Positions 28,491-38,033 are shown, counted from the first letter of the stretch. The stretch: DNA of 63,057 nucleotides from Verrucomicrobium sp. BvORR034 (GCF_000739635.1 NZ_BATQ01000186.1:1-63057); one strand, 5' to 3'. A program made the numbers and translations. The notes: generated by a model not told the origin, from the letters alone.

Positions 28491-30032
28491 TCAACTCCAC
28501 ATCGCGCGGTCCAGGGTCCTGTAGTTGATGGCTTCGAGCACGTGATTGGCTAGAACCTTCTCTGAGGCCTCCAGATCGGCGAGGGTTCGCGCCACCTTTA
28601 GAATGCGGTCGTGGGCACGGGCGCTGAAGTTCATGTTGGTCATCGCGTGCTCGAGGAACCCGGCACCTTCGGCATCGAGTTCGCAGTGCTTGCGGATGAG
28701 CCTGGGGGTCATGCCGGCGTTGGTGTGCACGCCCTTGTCCTTGGCAAAACGATCGCGCTGGATGGCGCGGGCCCTCTCCACGCGATCGCGGATGTCCTGC
28801 GAGCTCTCACCGGTCTCGGCCCCGGCGATGGTCTTGTACTCCACGGTCGGAACGTCCACATGCAGATCGATGCGATCCAACAAGGGGCCGCTGATCTTTT
28901 GGCGGTACTTCTGAATGGCGGGCGGGCCGCAGCGGCATTCGCGTTTGAGATCGCCGTAGTAGCCGCAGGGACAGGGGTTCATGGCCGCCACCAGCATGAA
29001 CTGGGCGGGGAAGGTGACGGTGCCCGCCGCGCGGGCGATCGTGACGCGACCGTCCTCCAGGGGCTGGCGCATGACCTCCAGGGTGGAGCGGCGGAACTCG
29101 GGCAGCTCATCCAGAAAGAGAACGCCGTGATGGGCGAGGCTGACCTCGCCTGGGCCGGGGTTGGTGCCGCCGCCGAGCAGACCGGCATCGCTGATGGTGT
29201 GGTGGGGCGAGCGGAAGGGGCGGGTGGCGATGAAGGCCCCGCTCTCCCCCAGCAGGCCGCTGGCGCTGTGGATCTTGGTCGTTTCCACCGCTTCCTCCTC
29301 ATGCATGCCGGGCATGATGGTGGGGATGCGCTTGGCGAGCATCGATTTGCCCGTGCCGGGTGGGCCGATCATCAAGAGGTTGTGCCCGCCGGCGGCGGCG
29401 ATCTCCATGGCGCGCTTGGCCTCCTGCTGGCCCTTCACCTCGCTGAAGTCGATGCCGTAGTCCGCGTGGGCCTTGAAGAACTCTGCGGCGCGGCAGGGCT
29501 CGGGGGTGATGGACTTCTCCCCCTTTATATAGAGCACGGCCTCGCGCAGGTTCTGGAGACCGATGACCTCGATCCCCTGCACCACGCTGGCCTCGGCAGC
29601 GACCCGATGCGGCACGAGGAGCTGGCGGCGCCCCTTGGCCCGCGCCTCGAGGGCAATGGCCAGGATGCCTCGCACCGGGCGGATCTCCCCGCTCAGGGAG
29701 AGTTCCCCGACGATGCAGCATTCCGCGAGGCGATCTGGCGAAAGCCCCTCCCTCCCAGCCAGGAAGGCGAGCGCCAGGGGGAGGTCGAAGGCGGGACCTT
29801 CCTTTTTGAGGTCAGCTGGGGCGAGGTTGAAGGTGATGCTGCCGGTGAAGGGGGCAAAAAAGCCGCTGTTGCGCACCGCGGCCATCACACGATCCCGCGC
29901 TTCCTTCACTGCGGCGTCCGGCAGCCCCACAATGCTGATGCGAAACTGCTGGGCGTTGGCCTCATGGCACTCGATTTCCACCTCGATGGCGTTGACGCCG
30001 AGCAGGGTGGCGGAATGGGTGCGGACGATCAT
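28491..30032 (-). CDS. yifB: YifB/ComM-family Mg-chelatase-like AAA+ ATPase
   Basis: A 513-residue protein with the full family layout: an N-terminal Lon-protease-like ChlI domain (MIVRTHSATLLGVNAIEVEI, RISIVGLPDAAVKEARDRV), Walker A GPPGTGKSMLAKR at about 225, FRSPHHTISDAGLLGGG, Walker B VLFLDELPEF, and a C-terminal helical domain ending EAINYRTLDRAMWS. A zinc-like Cys cluster lies in MNPCPCGYYGDLKRECRCG. ComM is a hexameric helicase promoting branch migration during natural transformation. The ATG at 30032 is chosen because the family begins at that residue. Two partial copies lie 0.2 and 3.9 kb downstream. Confidence 0.93.
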   Translation of the reverse strand: MIVRTHSATLLGVNAIEVEIECHEANAQQFRISIVGLPDAAVKEARDRVMAAVRNSGFFAPFTGSITFNLAPADLKKEGPAFDLPLALAFLAGREGLSPDRLAECCIVGELSLSGEIRPVRGILAIALEARAKGRRQLLVPHRVAAEASVVQGIEVIGLQNLREAVLYIKGEKSITPEPCRAAEFFKAHADYGIDFSEVKGQQEAKRAMEIAAAGGHNLLMIGPPGTGKSMLAKRIPTIMPGMHEEEAVETTKIHSASGLLGESGAFIATRPFRSPHHTISDAGLLGGGTNPGPGEVSLAHHGVLFLDELPEFRRSTLEVMRQPLEDGRVTIARAAGTVTFPAQFMLVAAMNPCPCGYYGDLKRECRCGPPAIQKYRQKISGPLLDRIDLHVDVPTVEYKTIAGAETGESSQDIRDRVERARAIQRDRFAKDKGVHTNAGMTPRLIRKHCELDAEGAGFLEHAMTNMNFSARAHDRILKVARTLADLEASEKVLANHVLEAINYRTLDRAMWS

Positions 30033-30620
30033 AGGTGAGCGCCACAGGCTAGGGAAAAGCCAAAGGACTGCAAGGACGAACACTGCTGTCCTGCCCTATG
30101 GCTCTCCTGCCCAGCTTTCCCCGCTTTTCCTGGGAAAAAACCGCTTCTGACCGCTTCTCCTATGAAAGAAGGCTCATGAAAAAGCGCACCAAATGCACAA
30201 CAGGCGTAACACTTCGCAAAAAACAGACATTGCATAGGGGTGGGCGCCCCTGTGGCTCAGGACCGAAAAAAGCGGCCTTTTATTAATATTCGCAATTTTA
30301 TGTGTTCCCGTTCGTCCTAACCCCTGAGCAAAGCGTTATGAAGATTCCAACAACGATACGGAAGTAATTGAAACTGAATGTGTCCAATTGTTGGCATTTC
30401 TCGATTTTGAGATTGACCAGAATCAGCTTTTTTGTTTGAACGGAAGGGCGGCAATTCCGTCTTTCTCATACCCCGCCATCAGGAAGACCACTATATGACC
30501 GCAAAACTCTGCGTCCGCTGGCAGAGAAATTGCTTAAAATTAATTGCCCAATTTTTTGGAAGAATTTTCAAGAAAGCAAGTTAGGTTGCTAACCCCCCAA
30601 ATTTTTCCCCTTTCTCACTT
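30033..30620. other. Gene-free, AT-rich leader of the sigma factor gene
   Basis: No credible gene in about 590 bp. The right half (from about 30280) is clearly more AT-rich than the rest of the window and ends in a pyrimidine-rich run just before the sigma-factor ATG, with no Shine-Dalgarno. It probably holds the promoter and a long leader, but I cannot fix a start site. Confidence 0.4.
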
Positions 30621-31517
30621 ATGGCCAACATGGAACTCGATGGAGGCATCAAAATCTACCTGCGCGAAATCGGCAAGACCGATCTTCTGACTCCGCAGCA
30701 GGAGGTTGAGCTTGCCGAACGCATCAAAAAGGGTGATCCCGAAGCCCGTTCGCACATGATCCGTGCGAACCTGCGTCTCGTTGTGAAAATAGCGCAGGAC
30801 TACGCCAACTACGGCCTCCCCCTGCTGGACCTGATTTCCGAAGGCAACATCGGCCTGATGAAGGCGGTGGAGCGCTTTGACCCCAACAAGGGCGGCAAGC
30901 TCTCCACCTATGCTGCCTGGTGGATCAAGCAGTCCATCAAGCGCGCTCTGGCCAACCAGTCGAAGACAATCCGCCTGCCCGTGCACATGGTGGACAAGAT
31001 CTCCAAGATGCGCCGTGTTGCCATGGCGATGTCTGAGGAGCTGGGTCGCGAGCCTACCGATGACGAGCTTTCCGAGGAAATCGGCATCGACCGTGGCAAG
31101 CTGAGCCAGTTGAAGGTCGCCTCCATGCGCCCCGCGTCCCTCGATGCTCCGATCAGCGAGGACGACAGCACGGAGTTCGGCGAGATCGTCGGTGACGAGA
31201 ACGCCCAGACGCCCTTCGACCTGCTGAGCCACAAGAACATGCACAGCCAGCTCGACGGTCTGCTGACCGTGCTGGATGAGCGTGAGCGCAAGATCATCGA
31301 CGCCCGCTTCGGTCTGAACGGACAGAAGGCCCGCACCTTGGAAGAGGTCGGCCAGGAGTTCGGCGTGACCCGCGAGCGTATCCGTCAACTTCAGAACATC
31401 GCGCTGCGCAAGTTGCGCCGTGCTCTGCAGAAGAAGGAAGACCCGATTCCGAAGGCCCTCCGCAACGCGGGCGGTAAAAAGCGCCGGTCCAAGAAGGACA
31501 AGGTGACGGCGGAGTAG
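30621..31517 (+). CDS. Sigma-70 family RNA polymerase sigma factor (RpoD/RpoS-like, short)
   Basis: A 298-residue group 1/2-type sigma factor without region 1.1. Region 1.2 is YLREIGKTDLLTPQQEVELA. Region 2 has MIRANLRLVVKIAQDYANYG, GNIGLMKAVERFDPNKG and STYAAWWIKQSIKRAL for -10 recognition and melting. Region 3 is RVAMAMSEELGREP. Region 4 is TLEEVGQEFGVTRERIRQLQ for -35 recognition. It ends with a Lys/Arg-rich tail. It directs core polymerase to promoters; whether it is the housekeeping or an alternative factor is not clear. The transcript probably stops at the hairpin after the gene. Confidence 0.92.
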   Translation: MANMELDGGIKIYLREIGKTDLLTPQQEVELAERIKKGDPEARSHMIRANLRLVVKIAQDYANYGLPLLDLISEGNIGLMKAVERFDPNKGGKLSTYAAWWIKQSIKRALANQSKTIRLPVHMVDKISKMRRVAMAMSEELGREPTDDELSEEIGIDRGKLSQLKVASMRPASLDAPISEDDSTEFGEIVGDENAQTPFDLLSHKNMHSQLDGLLTVLDERERKIIDARFGLNGQKARTLEEVGQEFGVTRERIRQLQNIALRKLRRALQKKEDPIPKALRNAGGKKRRSKKDKVTAE

Positions 31518-31566
31518 TCGTAGGGACGAGGTCGCAGTTCGCAGTTCTAGCTGATTAAGTTTTCAG

Positions 31567-31605
31567 AACAGGTCGCGGAGGTTTTCCGCGGCCTGTTTTG
31601 TTTTT
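31567..31605 (+). terminator. Rho-independent terminator after the sigma factor
   Basis: AACAGG-TCGCGGA pairs with TCCGCGG-CCTGTT (one bulged or mismatched position) across a short loop, followed by TTGTTTTT. It lies 50 bp after the stop codon. Confidence 0.85.
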
Positions 31606-31762
31606 GCCCGCTGCGCGGGAGACAGAAGACTTGGAGACTCCAGAATCCAGACTTGAGCTGGCGCATGCTTGATCGCCCCTGCCATTGCCTGCTTCAGGAG
31701 GTGTGCGACTGAGGCTGCGCCTCCTTCGTGCGAGCAGATCTTTGTATCTTCGTGCCCTCGTG

Positions 31763-31923
31763 TGAGGCAACTTCTCCGCTTCGGTCGACTGATGCCGATT
31801 GCCAATCGGCGGTACAGCAGATTGCCAATCTGCGCTACGAGGAGCGGTACGACCCGCAGGATGCCGGTGGCACTTCGCCCACGACCTCAGGTCTGAAGTC
31901 TGGTGTCTGGCAGTCTGGTGTCT
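31763..31923 (+). repeat. Hairpin-rich direct repeat, copy 1
   Basis: A 161-bp unit repeated 316 bp further on. It contains the palindromes GATTG-C-CAATC and AGATTG-C-CAATCT in tandem, a GGCA/TGCC hairpin, GACCTCAGGTC and a run of AGTCTGGTGTCT-type repeats. No gene is supported in 31610-32268. Confidence 0.8.
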
Positions 31924-32078
31924 CCCGCCTCCTTTGCCAGGGGACAAACTTCAAGGTGACGTGGGCGCAGGGTAAAGGAGGCGGGGTCTCTGGCCCCGCG
32001 GGTGAGCAAAGGGAGGTGGCGAAGGTGCGGGGAGGAAAGGCTGGCCGACTATGGGCTTTTAGTGGGGTTGCCCTCGTT

Positions 32079-32263
32079 TGAGGCAACTTCTCCGCTTCGG
32101 TCGACTGATGCCGATTGCCAATCGGCGGTACAGCAGATTGCCAATCTGCGCTACGAGGAGCAGCACGACCGGCAGGATGCCGGTGGCACGCACAGGCGGG
32201 ACACCCGTGGCACTTCGCCCACGACCTCAAGTCTGACGTCTGGTGTCTGGCAGTCTGGTGTCT
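32079..32263 (+). repeat. Hairpin-rich direct repeat, copy 2 with an extra 24-bp hairpin unit
   Basis: A 185-bp copy of the 31763-31923 unit. The size difference is explained by one extra 24-bp unit near 32185-32210 that is itself an imperfect hairpin. The same unit, with a perfect stem (CACAGGCA-GGA-TGCCTGTG), occurs at about 56839-56857. The copy ends just at the stop of the ECF sigma gene. Confidence 0.8.
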
Positions 32264-32268
32264 TTTTC

Positions 32269-33009
32269 CTACCGCCGGAGGGCGGTTTTCAAGGCGGTGA
32301 CTTCCAGGTCGATCTGCTCCTCGGTGGGCTCGTGCAGGGTGGCCGCGATGTGCTGGCGCAGGCAGAGGCGGTATCTCTTCCGCAGGCGGCTGACGAGCTG
32401 GCGCACATTTTCCACGGTGGTCTGCAGTGCTTGGGCAGCTCCGGCGTAGCTGGCGGCATCGGCCTCAGAGTCTGGGCTCAGATGGGGGACCAGCAGCTCA
32501 AACTGGCGGTCATTGCCGTTGGCGGTCTCGGCGGTGCGGAGGGCGATCATGGCGCCCTGGAGTACGGCGAGAGCCCAGGCACGCTGGTAGAGGGTTTCCG
32601 GCGTCTCGGAGTCTGCTGGTTCACAGAGATAACGTTGCTCGGCATCCTGGGCGTCCAGGGACACCGCCTGCTGCCCCCCGCCGCGTTTCAGCGCCCTCGC
32701 CTTGTCATCCACGTCTGACATGTAGCGCTTGAAGATGCTGAGCAGGAAAGTCCGCAGACGACCGAGCTCCCGATCTGCGGAGGCCACGAGATTGCGCTCC
32801 AGCACATGGCAGAAGAAGCCCTGCGTGAGATCCTCCGCATCCGGCCGGGTGCGGCCAGCCCGGCGGGCAAAGGCATAGAGGGGGTACCAGTACTCCTGGC
32901 ACAAGGCGGCCACCGCGCGCTGGCGGCGGGTGCCATCGTCCTGCTGGCAGGCTCTCACCACCTCCGTCCACTGCGTCACGGGGAAGGCGGCATGGTGTGT
33001 GGGTTCCAT
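32269..33009 (-). CDS. ECF-type RNA polymerase sigma factor
   Basis: A 246-residue ECF sigma factor of the kind common in Verrucomicrobia and Planctomycetes. It starts with FPVTQWTEVVRACQ, followed by region 2 (YWYPLYAFARRAG, DAEDLTQGFFCHVL) and a region 4 helix-turn-helix around SYAGAAQALQTTVENVRQLV with RLRKRYRLCLRQHIA. ATG 33009 matches the family N-terminus; earlier in-frame starts to 33138 run into the promoter region shared with the divergent kinase. Sigma factors of this group are typically encoded next to a Hanks-type kinase, as here, and are probably controlled by it rather than by an anti-sigma factor. Confidence 0.88.
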   Translation of the reverse strand: MEPTHHAAFPVTQWTEVVRACQQDDGTRRQRAVAALCQEYWYPLYAFARRAGRTRPDAEDLTQGFFCHVLERNLVASADRELGRLRTFLLSIFKRYMSDVDDKARALKRGGGQQAVSLDAQDAEQRYLCEPADSETPETLYQRAWALAVLQGAMIALRTAETANGNDRQFELLVPHLSPDSEADAASYAGAAQALQTTVENVRQLVSRLRKRYRLCLRQHIAATLHEPTEEQIDLEVTALKTALRR

Positions 33010-33112
33010 AGGGCGTGGGAAAAAAGAACCCCGGGGGAGGAGCGTCAAATCAAATACGAGGAAATGACACGGCCCCCGTGCTGGGAGGGTTGAGTCTCGC
33101 CCAAAATCCGCG

Positions 33113-36100
33113 ATGATGACCGCCATGTCGGCACCCACCGATCCTCCCTCCTCCTCTCACGAGCCCCTCCGGGAGAACCCTTCACCCGCTCCCGGGTTGA
33201 TTGACCTGGCCTGTTTCACACGGGAGGACGGCGCATCGACATCGCCTGACGGGGCCGGGGACATCGCGGCACCCGGCAGCCTGATTGGCCGGTATGAGCT
33301 GAAGCAACTGCTGGGAGAAGGCGGCTTCGGCATGGTGTGGAAGGCTCTGCAATGGGAACCCATCCGCCGGGAGGTGGCGCTGAAGGTGATCAAGCCTGGC
33401 ATGGACAGCCGGGAGATCATTGGGCGGTTCGAGACCGAACGCCAGTCGCTGGCGCTGATGGACCACCCGAACATCGCGGCGGTGTTTGACGCCGGGTCCA
33501 CCTCAGCCGGGCGGCCCTACTTTGTGATGGAGCTGGTGCAGGGGCTGCCCATCACGACCTATTGTGACCAGCACCAGCTCAGCATCGAGCAGCGGCTGGA
33601 GCTGTTCATTCCCGTGTGTCAGGCGGTCCAACACGCCCACCAGAAGGCGATCCTGCACCGGGACCTGAAGCCCTCCAACATCCTGGTGGCAGATCTGGAT
33701 GGCCGGCCGGTGCCCAAGGTGATCGACTTCGGCATCGCCAAGGCGCTGGGCGGTCCCGCGGATGATGCGGGGTCGCCCCTGCGCCAGCTGCGCACCCACA
33801 GCGGCATGATCATCGGCACGCCGCAGTACATGAGCCCGGAGCAGGCGGGCAGCCTGCCGGATGTGGATACGCGGAGTGACATCTACACCCTGGGGGTCAT
33901 TCTGTACGAGCTGCTCACCGGGCGCGTGCCCCTGCAGGAGGATCCGGCCCTGCCCTCCGGGTTCGAGGAACTGCTGCGTCGCGTCCGGGAGCAAACGCCG
34001 CCCCGCCCCAGCCAGGTGCTTTTGACCCCGGCTCAGAAAGAGGAAACTACCGTCGCGGCCACGGCGCGACGGCTGGACACGACCCGCCTCGCCCGCCGCC
34101 TGCGCGGGGATCTGGACTGGGTGGTGATGAAGGCGCTGGAGAAGGATCGCAACCGCCGCTACGAGAGCGCCACCGCCCTGGCACAGGACATCCGCCGCCA
34201 CCTGCGGCAGGAGCCGGTGAGCGCCGCCGCCCCCACGTGGAGCTACCAGGCCTCCAAGTTCGTCCGTCGCCACCGGACCATCGTCACCGCCGGTGCCACC
34301 GTGGCCGCCGCGCTGGTGGCCGCCACGTTCATCAGCTACACCCAGGCCGCCCGCGCCATCCAGGCGGGCAAGGATACGCAGAAGGCGCTGGACCAGAGCC
34401 GCAAGAGCCAGGCAGAAGCGCAGGCAAACCTGGCCAGGGCACGGGAGGCGGTGGACCAGTTCCTGAACAAGGTGACGGATGACCGGCGGCTCTCCCAGGC
34501 GAACCTCCAGAGCCTGCGACAGCAGTTGCTGGAGACGGCGCTGCCCTTTTATCAGCAGTTTGTGGCGCAACAGAGCGATGACCCGGCGGTGCGATTGGAG
34601 CAGGCCGGCGCCTATCTACGCCTGGGGACGATCTCGTTCGTCATCGGCGATACCGCGCAGGCCGAGACCAGCCTGAGGAAAGCGATCTCCGGGCTGGGTC
34701 AACTGCCCGAGACAGCGAGGACAGCGCCCAAGGCAAAGCAGATCGAGGCCAAGAGCCTGCAGGTGCTCGGTGTGGTGCAGCAGAAGCTGGGACGCACCGA
34801 TGAATCGGACGTTTCGTTGCGCAAAGCGATCCAGATCTTGGAGGATCTGGCGGCCCGCTTCCCCACGGAGGCGGTGTTCGCCAGCGAGCTCACCACGAGC
34901 CATGCCAATCTGGGGCTGCTGCTCAGCGGGCTGGCCGAAGACGATTCCCGGGGACAGAGCCGCGCGGATTCAGGAAATGACTCCGCCCGCTTCGGTCCTG
35001 CAGATGCAGAAGCCGCCTTTCAGAGCGCCCTGACCGCGGCCAGCCAGCTGGGTGCCGCGCGGCCTGCCACAGTGGGCGCCAATGCCCCCCTGGCACTGGC
35101 ACTGCGCGGCCATGGTGCCTTCCTGGCAAAGGGCGGACGCTGGGCCGATGCGGAGGCCGTCCTGCGGCGGGCACTCGTCCTTCAGGAGCGCCTGACCCAG
35201 GAGGCTCCACAAACTCAAGATCATCAGCTGGGGCTGTCACGCATCCTGACGGATCTGGCGAAGTGTTGCAGCCAGCAAAACCGACCTGAGGACGCCGCCA
35301 CGGCGTCCCGCAGGGCAATGGAAGTGCTCGGTGATCTGGCAGCGCGGTTCCCCGACGTCATCGAGTACCGCAGCGCTCTGGCCGTTGGCACCGGGAACCA
35401 CGGCTGGCTGCTTTTCCGGGCCGATCAATTCGGCCCCGCCGAGGAAGCTTTCCACAAGACGGTGGCCCTGCAGGAACTGCTCATGAAGCAGAATCCCGCC
35501 GTGCCAGAGTACCGGCTGGCCATGGCGGAGGGTCTGCATGGGCTCGGCGTGGTGCAATGGCGCCTGGGACGGCAGCAGGAGGCAGAGCAGACGATGCTGC
35601 GTGGCATCAAGGAGAAGGAGGAACTGGTGTCCGCCTTCCCGTCGCTCACGGAGTATCGCAACTCTCTCGTAAAGACACTGTGCCAGCTCGCGTCATTGAT
35701 CGACGAAACGCCTGGCTGGGAACGGGCGCGTCCGCTCCTTCAGAAAGCCCTGGCCCAGCAGGTCGTCACGCTCAAAGGAGCCCCAGGAAACCGGCACTAC
35801 GCCCAGATCCTGGTTTCCATCCACTTTGCGATGACGGGCATTCACCTGAAGTCCGGAGACCCGGAGGCAGCACTGAAGGAGGTGCAGACCATCCGCCAGA
35901 TGGCGGACAAAGACCCGGAGGCCCTGCGCAAAATCATCTACCTGATGACCACGATCCTGCCGGTGGTGCAGAAGGACGAGAAGCTCACCCCCGAGGCGCG
36001 CCGCGTCATCATTGAGACCCAAGCCCGGCAGGCACTGGCGTGGTTGTGGCAGTACAAAAAGGACCGTGCCGGGACCCTGCCGGCCGATGCCTTTGGGGGT

Positions 36101-36508
36101 GAGGAAATATTCTTCACCGCGCACCTCCAGGGGGTGCCTTCTCTCGTGGCGGCGCCAGAACAGAAACCGCCCGCGCCTGCTGTGCCCGCCGGAGCGCCGC
36201 AACCTGGGGACCGGTTGCCGAGGCGCTTCACCTACGACTACAAGTTCACGGATCCGGGCGTGCGCATCTGGGTTCGAGAGGGTGACATCTGGACGGAAAC
36301 CCAGCCTTCTGGAAGGCAGAATGTGCTACGCATCATCGGACGGACCGCGGTGGAGGGTGTCGAGGGATCCCTGCTCGGCCGCAGTGACGTCCCCAGCATG
36401 CAGGTCTTCATTCCCGACCGGTCAACTACCGGCAAGATGCATCTGAAAGCCCGCAATAACAAAGACAGCCCCTGGTACCATTTGGGAAGCATGCAGAATA
36501 TTGAGTAG
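33113..36508 (+). CDS. Membrane serine/threonine protein kinase with TPR sensor region
   Basis: An 1131-residue protein. Residues about 62-345 are a Hanks-type kinase: glycine loop LLGEGGFGMVWKA, VALKVIK, catalytic HRDLKPSNILV, DFGIAK and an activation segment ending GTPQYMSPEQAG. One transmembrane helix lies at about 388-408 (TIVTAGATVAAALVAATF). Residues about 410-1000 are helical TPR-type repeats, presumably periplasmic, and residues 1055-1131 form a small beta domain. It is divergent from the ECF sigma gene (103 bp between starts), so a kinase-sigma signalling pair is likely. Nearby ATGs at 33116 and 33125 are alternative starts. Confidence 0.92.
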   Translation: MMTAMSAPTDPPSSSHEPLRENPSPAPGLIDLACFTREDGASTSPDGAGDIAAPGSLIGRYELKQLLGEGGFGMVWKALQWEPIRREVALKVIKPGMDSREIIGRFETERQSLALMDHPNIAAVFDAGSTSAGRPYFVMELVQGLPITTYCDQHQLSIEQRLELFIPVCQAVQHAHQKAILHRDLKPSNILVADLDGRPVPKVIDFGIAKALGGPADDAGSPLRQLRTHSGMIIGTPQYMSPEQAGSLPDVDTRSDIYTLGVILYELLTGRVPLQEDPALPSGFEELLRRVREQTPPRPSQVLLTPAQKEETTVAATARRLDTTRLARRLRGDLDWVVMKALEKDRNRRYESATALAQDIRRHLRQEPVSAAAPTWSYQASKFVRRHRTIVTAGATVAAALVAATFISYTQAARAIQAGKDTQKALDQSRKSQAEAQANLARAREAVDQFLNKVTDDRRLSQANLQSLRQQLLETALPFYQQFVAQQSDDPAVRLEQAGAYLRLGTISFVIGDTAQAETSLRKAISGLGQLPETARTAPKAKQIEAKSLQVLGVVQQKLGRTDESDVSLRKAIQILEDLAARFPTEAVFASELTTSHANLGLLLSGLAEDDSRGQSRADSGNDSARFGPADAEAAFQSALTAASQLGAARPATVGANAPLALALRGHGAFLAKGGRWADAEAVLRRALVLQERLTQEAPQTQDHQLGLSRILTDLAKCCSQQNRPEDAATASRRAMEVLGDLAARFPDVIEYRSALAVGTGNHGWLLFRADQFGPAEEAFHKTVALQELLMKQNPAVPEYRLAMAEGLHGLGVVQWRLGRQQEAEQTMLRGIKEKEELVSAFPSLTEYRNSLVKTLCQLASLIDETPGWERARPLLQKALAQQVVTLKGAPGNRHYAQILVSIHFAMTGIHLKSGDPEAALKEVQTIRQMADKDPEALRKIIYLMTTILPVVQKDEKLTPEARRVIIETQARQALAWLWQYKKDRAGTLPADAFGGEEIFFTAHLQGVPSLVAAPEQKPPAPAVPAGAPQPGDRLPRRFTYDYKFTDPGVRIWVREGDIWTETQPSGRQNVLRIIGRTAVEGVEGSLLGRSDVPSMQVFIPDRSTTGKMHLKARNNKDSPWYHLGSMQNIE

Positions 36509-36717
36509 GGGGTGGTGGTCACACCGTTGGGCAAAGCGGCTCCGCCGCCAGGTGTTGAGAGCTACGGGATTCTGGCATGCCGACAGGCATGCGACATCGA
36601 AGGCCGCGCCAACAAATAATCAAGTTGGTCTGTCACGATCTCGTGCCGTCTCCCAATGGCCAAGTGAGACACCGCCACGTCGGCGGTGTGCCTGCCAACT
36701 CTCTGCCCCGCTGCGCC

Positions 36718-37581
36718 ATGAACTTTGACTTCTCCTGCTTGTACTCGGGTCCCCGCACCATCCTGCTGATTCACGGGCTTTGGACGACGCCCCGGGTCTG
36801 GAGTTATTTCAAGACCTGCTTTGAGGAGCGCGGCCACCCGGTGCTGGCTCCGGCCTGGCCCGGCATGGAAGGCGGGCTGGAGGACCTGCGGCGGGACGCC
36901 TCCGCGCTGGCAGGACTTGGGATCGAGGAAATCGCCGACCACTACGAATGCATCATCCGCAGCCTGGAGCGGCCTCCCATTTTGATGGGGCACTGCGTAG
37001 GCGGCCTGGTGGTGCAGATGCTGCTTGATCGCGGACTGGGCTCTGCGGGGGTGTCCATCAGCGCCCCAGCACCTCACGGGGTGAGCCGCCTCCCCTTCAC
37101 GACATTGAAGGCCGGGTTGCCAGCCTTGGGCAATCCCTTGAACTACCGCCGCACGGTGGCCCTGACGTTTGAGCAGTTTTACCAGACCTTTGCCGGTACG
37201 ATGAATGAGGAGGACGCCTGGCTGGCCTACGAGGCCTATGCCGTGCCCACGCCCGGGCGGCCGCTCTTTCAGCTGGCGCTGGGCAGTTTCACGCTGAGAC
37301 CCGCCCACTTTGTGCGTCATCTGAATCGGGACCGGCAGCCGCTGCTGCTGCTCGCGGGGCGGGAGGATCGGCTGGTGCCTCCGTTGGTCAATGCCCTGAA
37401 CTACAAGCTCTACCGCCGCTCCTCCGCCATCACGGACTACCGGGAATTCCCCGGCCGCTCGCATCTCATGATCGCCCAGCCCGGCTGGGAGGAGGTGGCC
37501 CTGTATGCGCTGAACTGGGGAGAACGGCGCACGGTCTCCGCCGAGCTGGCGGCGCGGCACGTGCGACCCTCTGTGCCGTGA
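36718..37581 (+). CDS. Alpha/beta hydrolase with a Cys nucleophile
   Basis: A 287-residue alpha/beta-hydrolase fold protein: oxyanion-hole segment LLIHGLWTTPRVW, nucleophile elbow MGHCVGGLVVQ, acid strand LLLAGREDRLVPP and a His in FPGRSHLMIAQPGWEEV. The elbow has Cys where most relatives have Ser (GxSxG), giving a putative Cys-His-Asp triad like that of dienelactone hydrolases. ATG 36718 starts directly before the first strand; the 47 codons upstream in frame look non-coding. The substrate is unknown. The gene stands alone, 209 bp after the kinase. Confidence 0.82.
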   Translation: MNFDFSCLYSGPRTILLIHGLWTTPRVWSYFKTCFEERGHPVLAPAWPGMEGGLEDLRRDASALAGLGIEEIADHYECIIRSLERPPILMGHCVGGLVVQMLLDRGLGSAGVSISAPAPHGVSRLPFTTLKAGLPALGNPLNYRRTVALTFEQFYQTFAGTMNEEDAWLAYEAYAVPTPGRPLFQLALGSFTLRPAHFVRHLNRDRQPLLLLAGREDRLVPPLVNALNYKLYRRSSAITDYREFPGRSHLMIAQPGWEEVALYALNWGERRTVSAELAARHVRPSVP

Positions 37582-37636
37582 GTTAGTTCCTGCAACTTCA
37601 TCAAACGTTAACATCAACATCAGCATCAACATCCCT

Positions 37637-37882
37637 ATGGACCCCTGGCTCAACTCACTGGAAACCCCGACCCCTCAGGCGGGGTACGAACTTGCCATCC
37701 TGCTCTCCCGCATGGGTGTGAAATACACCCAACCCTCCGCGGAGGTCCGCACGAAGTTGCGTGCGACCTATGCGGAGAATGCCGACAGCCTGACCGCAGC
37801 GTCCCAGGTCATCGCGATCAACTTCCAGACGGTGGCGGCCGCCAACCAGCATTGGGTCCGCGGGGCGAAGGTGCAGGGGTAA
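37637..37882 (+). CDS. Small hypothetical protein
   Basis: An 81-residue protein (MDPWLNSLETPTPQAGYELA and onward) of ordinary composition, rich in Ala and Thr, with no signal peptide or membrane segment. It is not recognised. A tandem run of ACATCA-type repeats precedes the ATG, and no Shine-Dalgarno is seen. It follows the hydrolase by 55 bp and could be part of the same transcript. Confidence 0.5.
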   Translation: MDPWLNSLETPTPQAGYELAILLSRMGVKYTQPSAEVRTKLRATYAENADSLTAASQVIAINFQTVAAANQHWVRGAKVQG

Positions 37883-37907
37883 GGGCGGCAGGGCATTGGA
37901 GCGTTCT

Positions 37908-38012
37908 GTGCTCGAACCCGTGATCAAAACACCCTGGGTTGTAGGGCGACCGCCTCGGTTGCCTCATCAGGAGTCGCGCGCGGCAAGCGGAGCGCTTGCC
38001 CTACAGGGAGTC
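37908..38012 (-). repeat. REP-like cloverleaf repeat, copy 1 (inverted)
   Basis: A 66-bp core (37940-38005) bounded by TGTAGGGC and GCCCTACA, enclosing the hairpins ACCG-CCT-CGGT and GGCAAGCG/CGCTTGCC. It is the reverse complement of the repeats that flank the RAYT transposase remnant at 53.1 and 53.9 kb. The similarity extends through CCCTGGGT and GGGTTCGA outside the core. Confidence 0.82.
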
Positions 38013-38033
38013 TTGGGCGGGAGCGGACGTGAG

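Noticed and set aside
28611-30038. 475-codon plus-strand open frame
   Set aside because: Entirely antisense to yifB/comM, which has full family motifs.
30033-30620. Possible RNA gene or riboswitch upstream of the sigma factor
   Set aside because: The region is long and AT-rich, but I could not find a consistent fold or a known motif.
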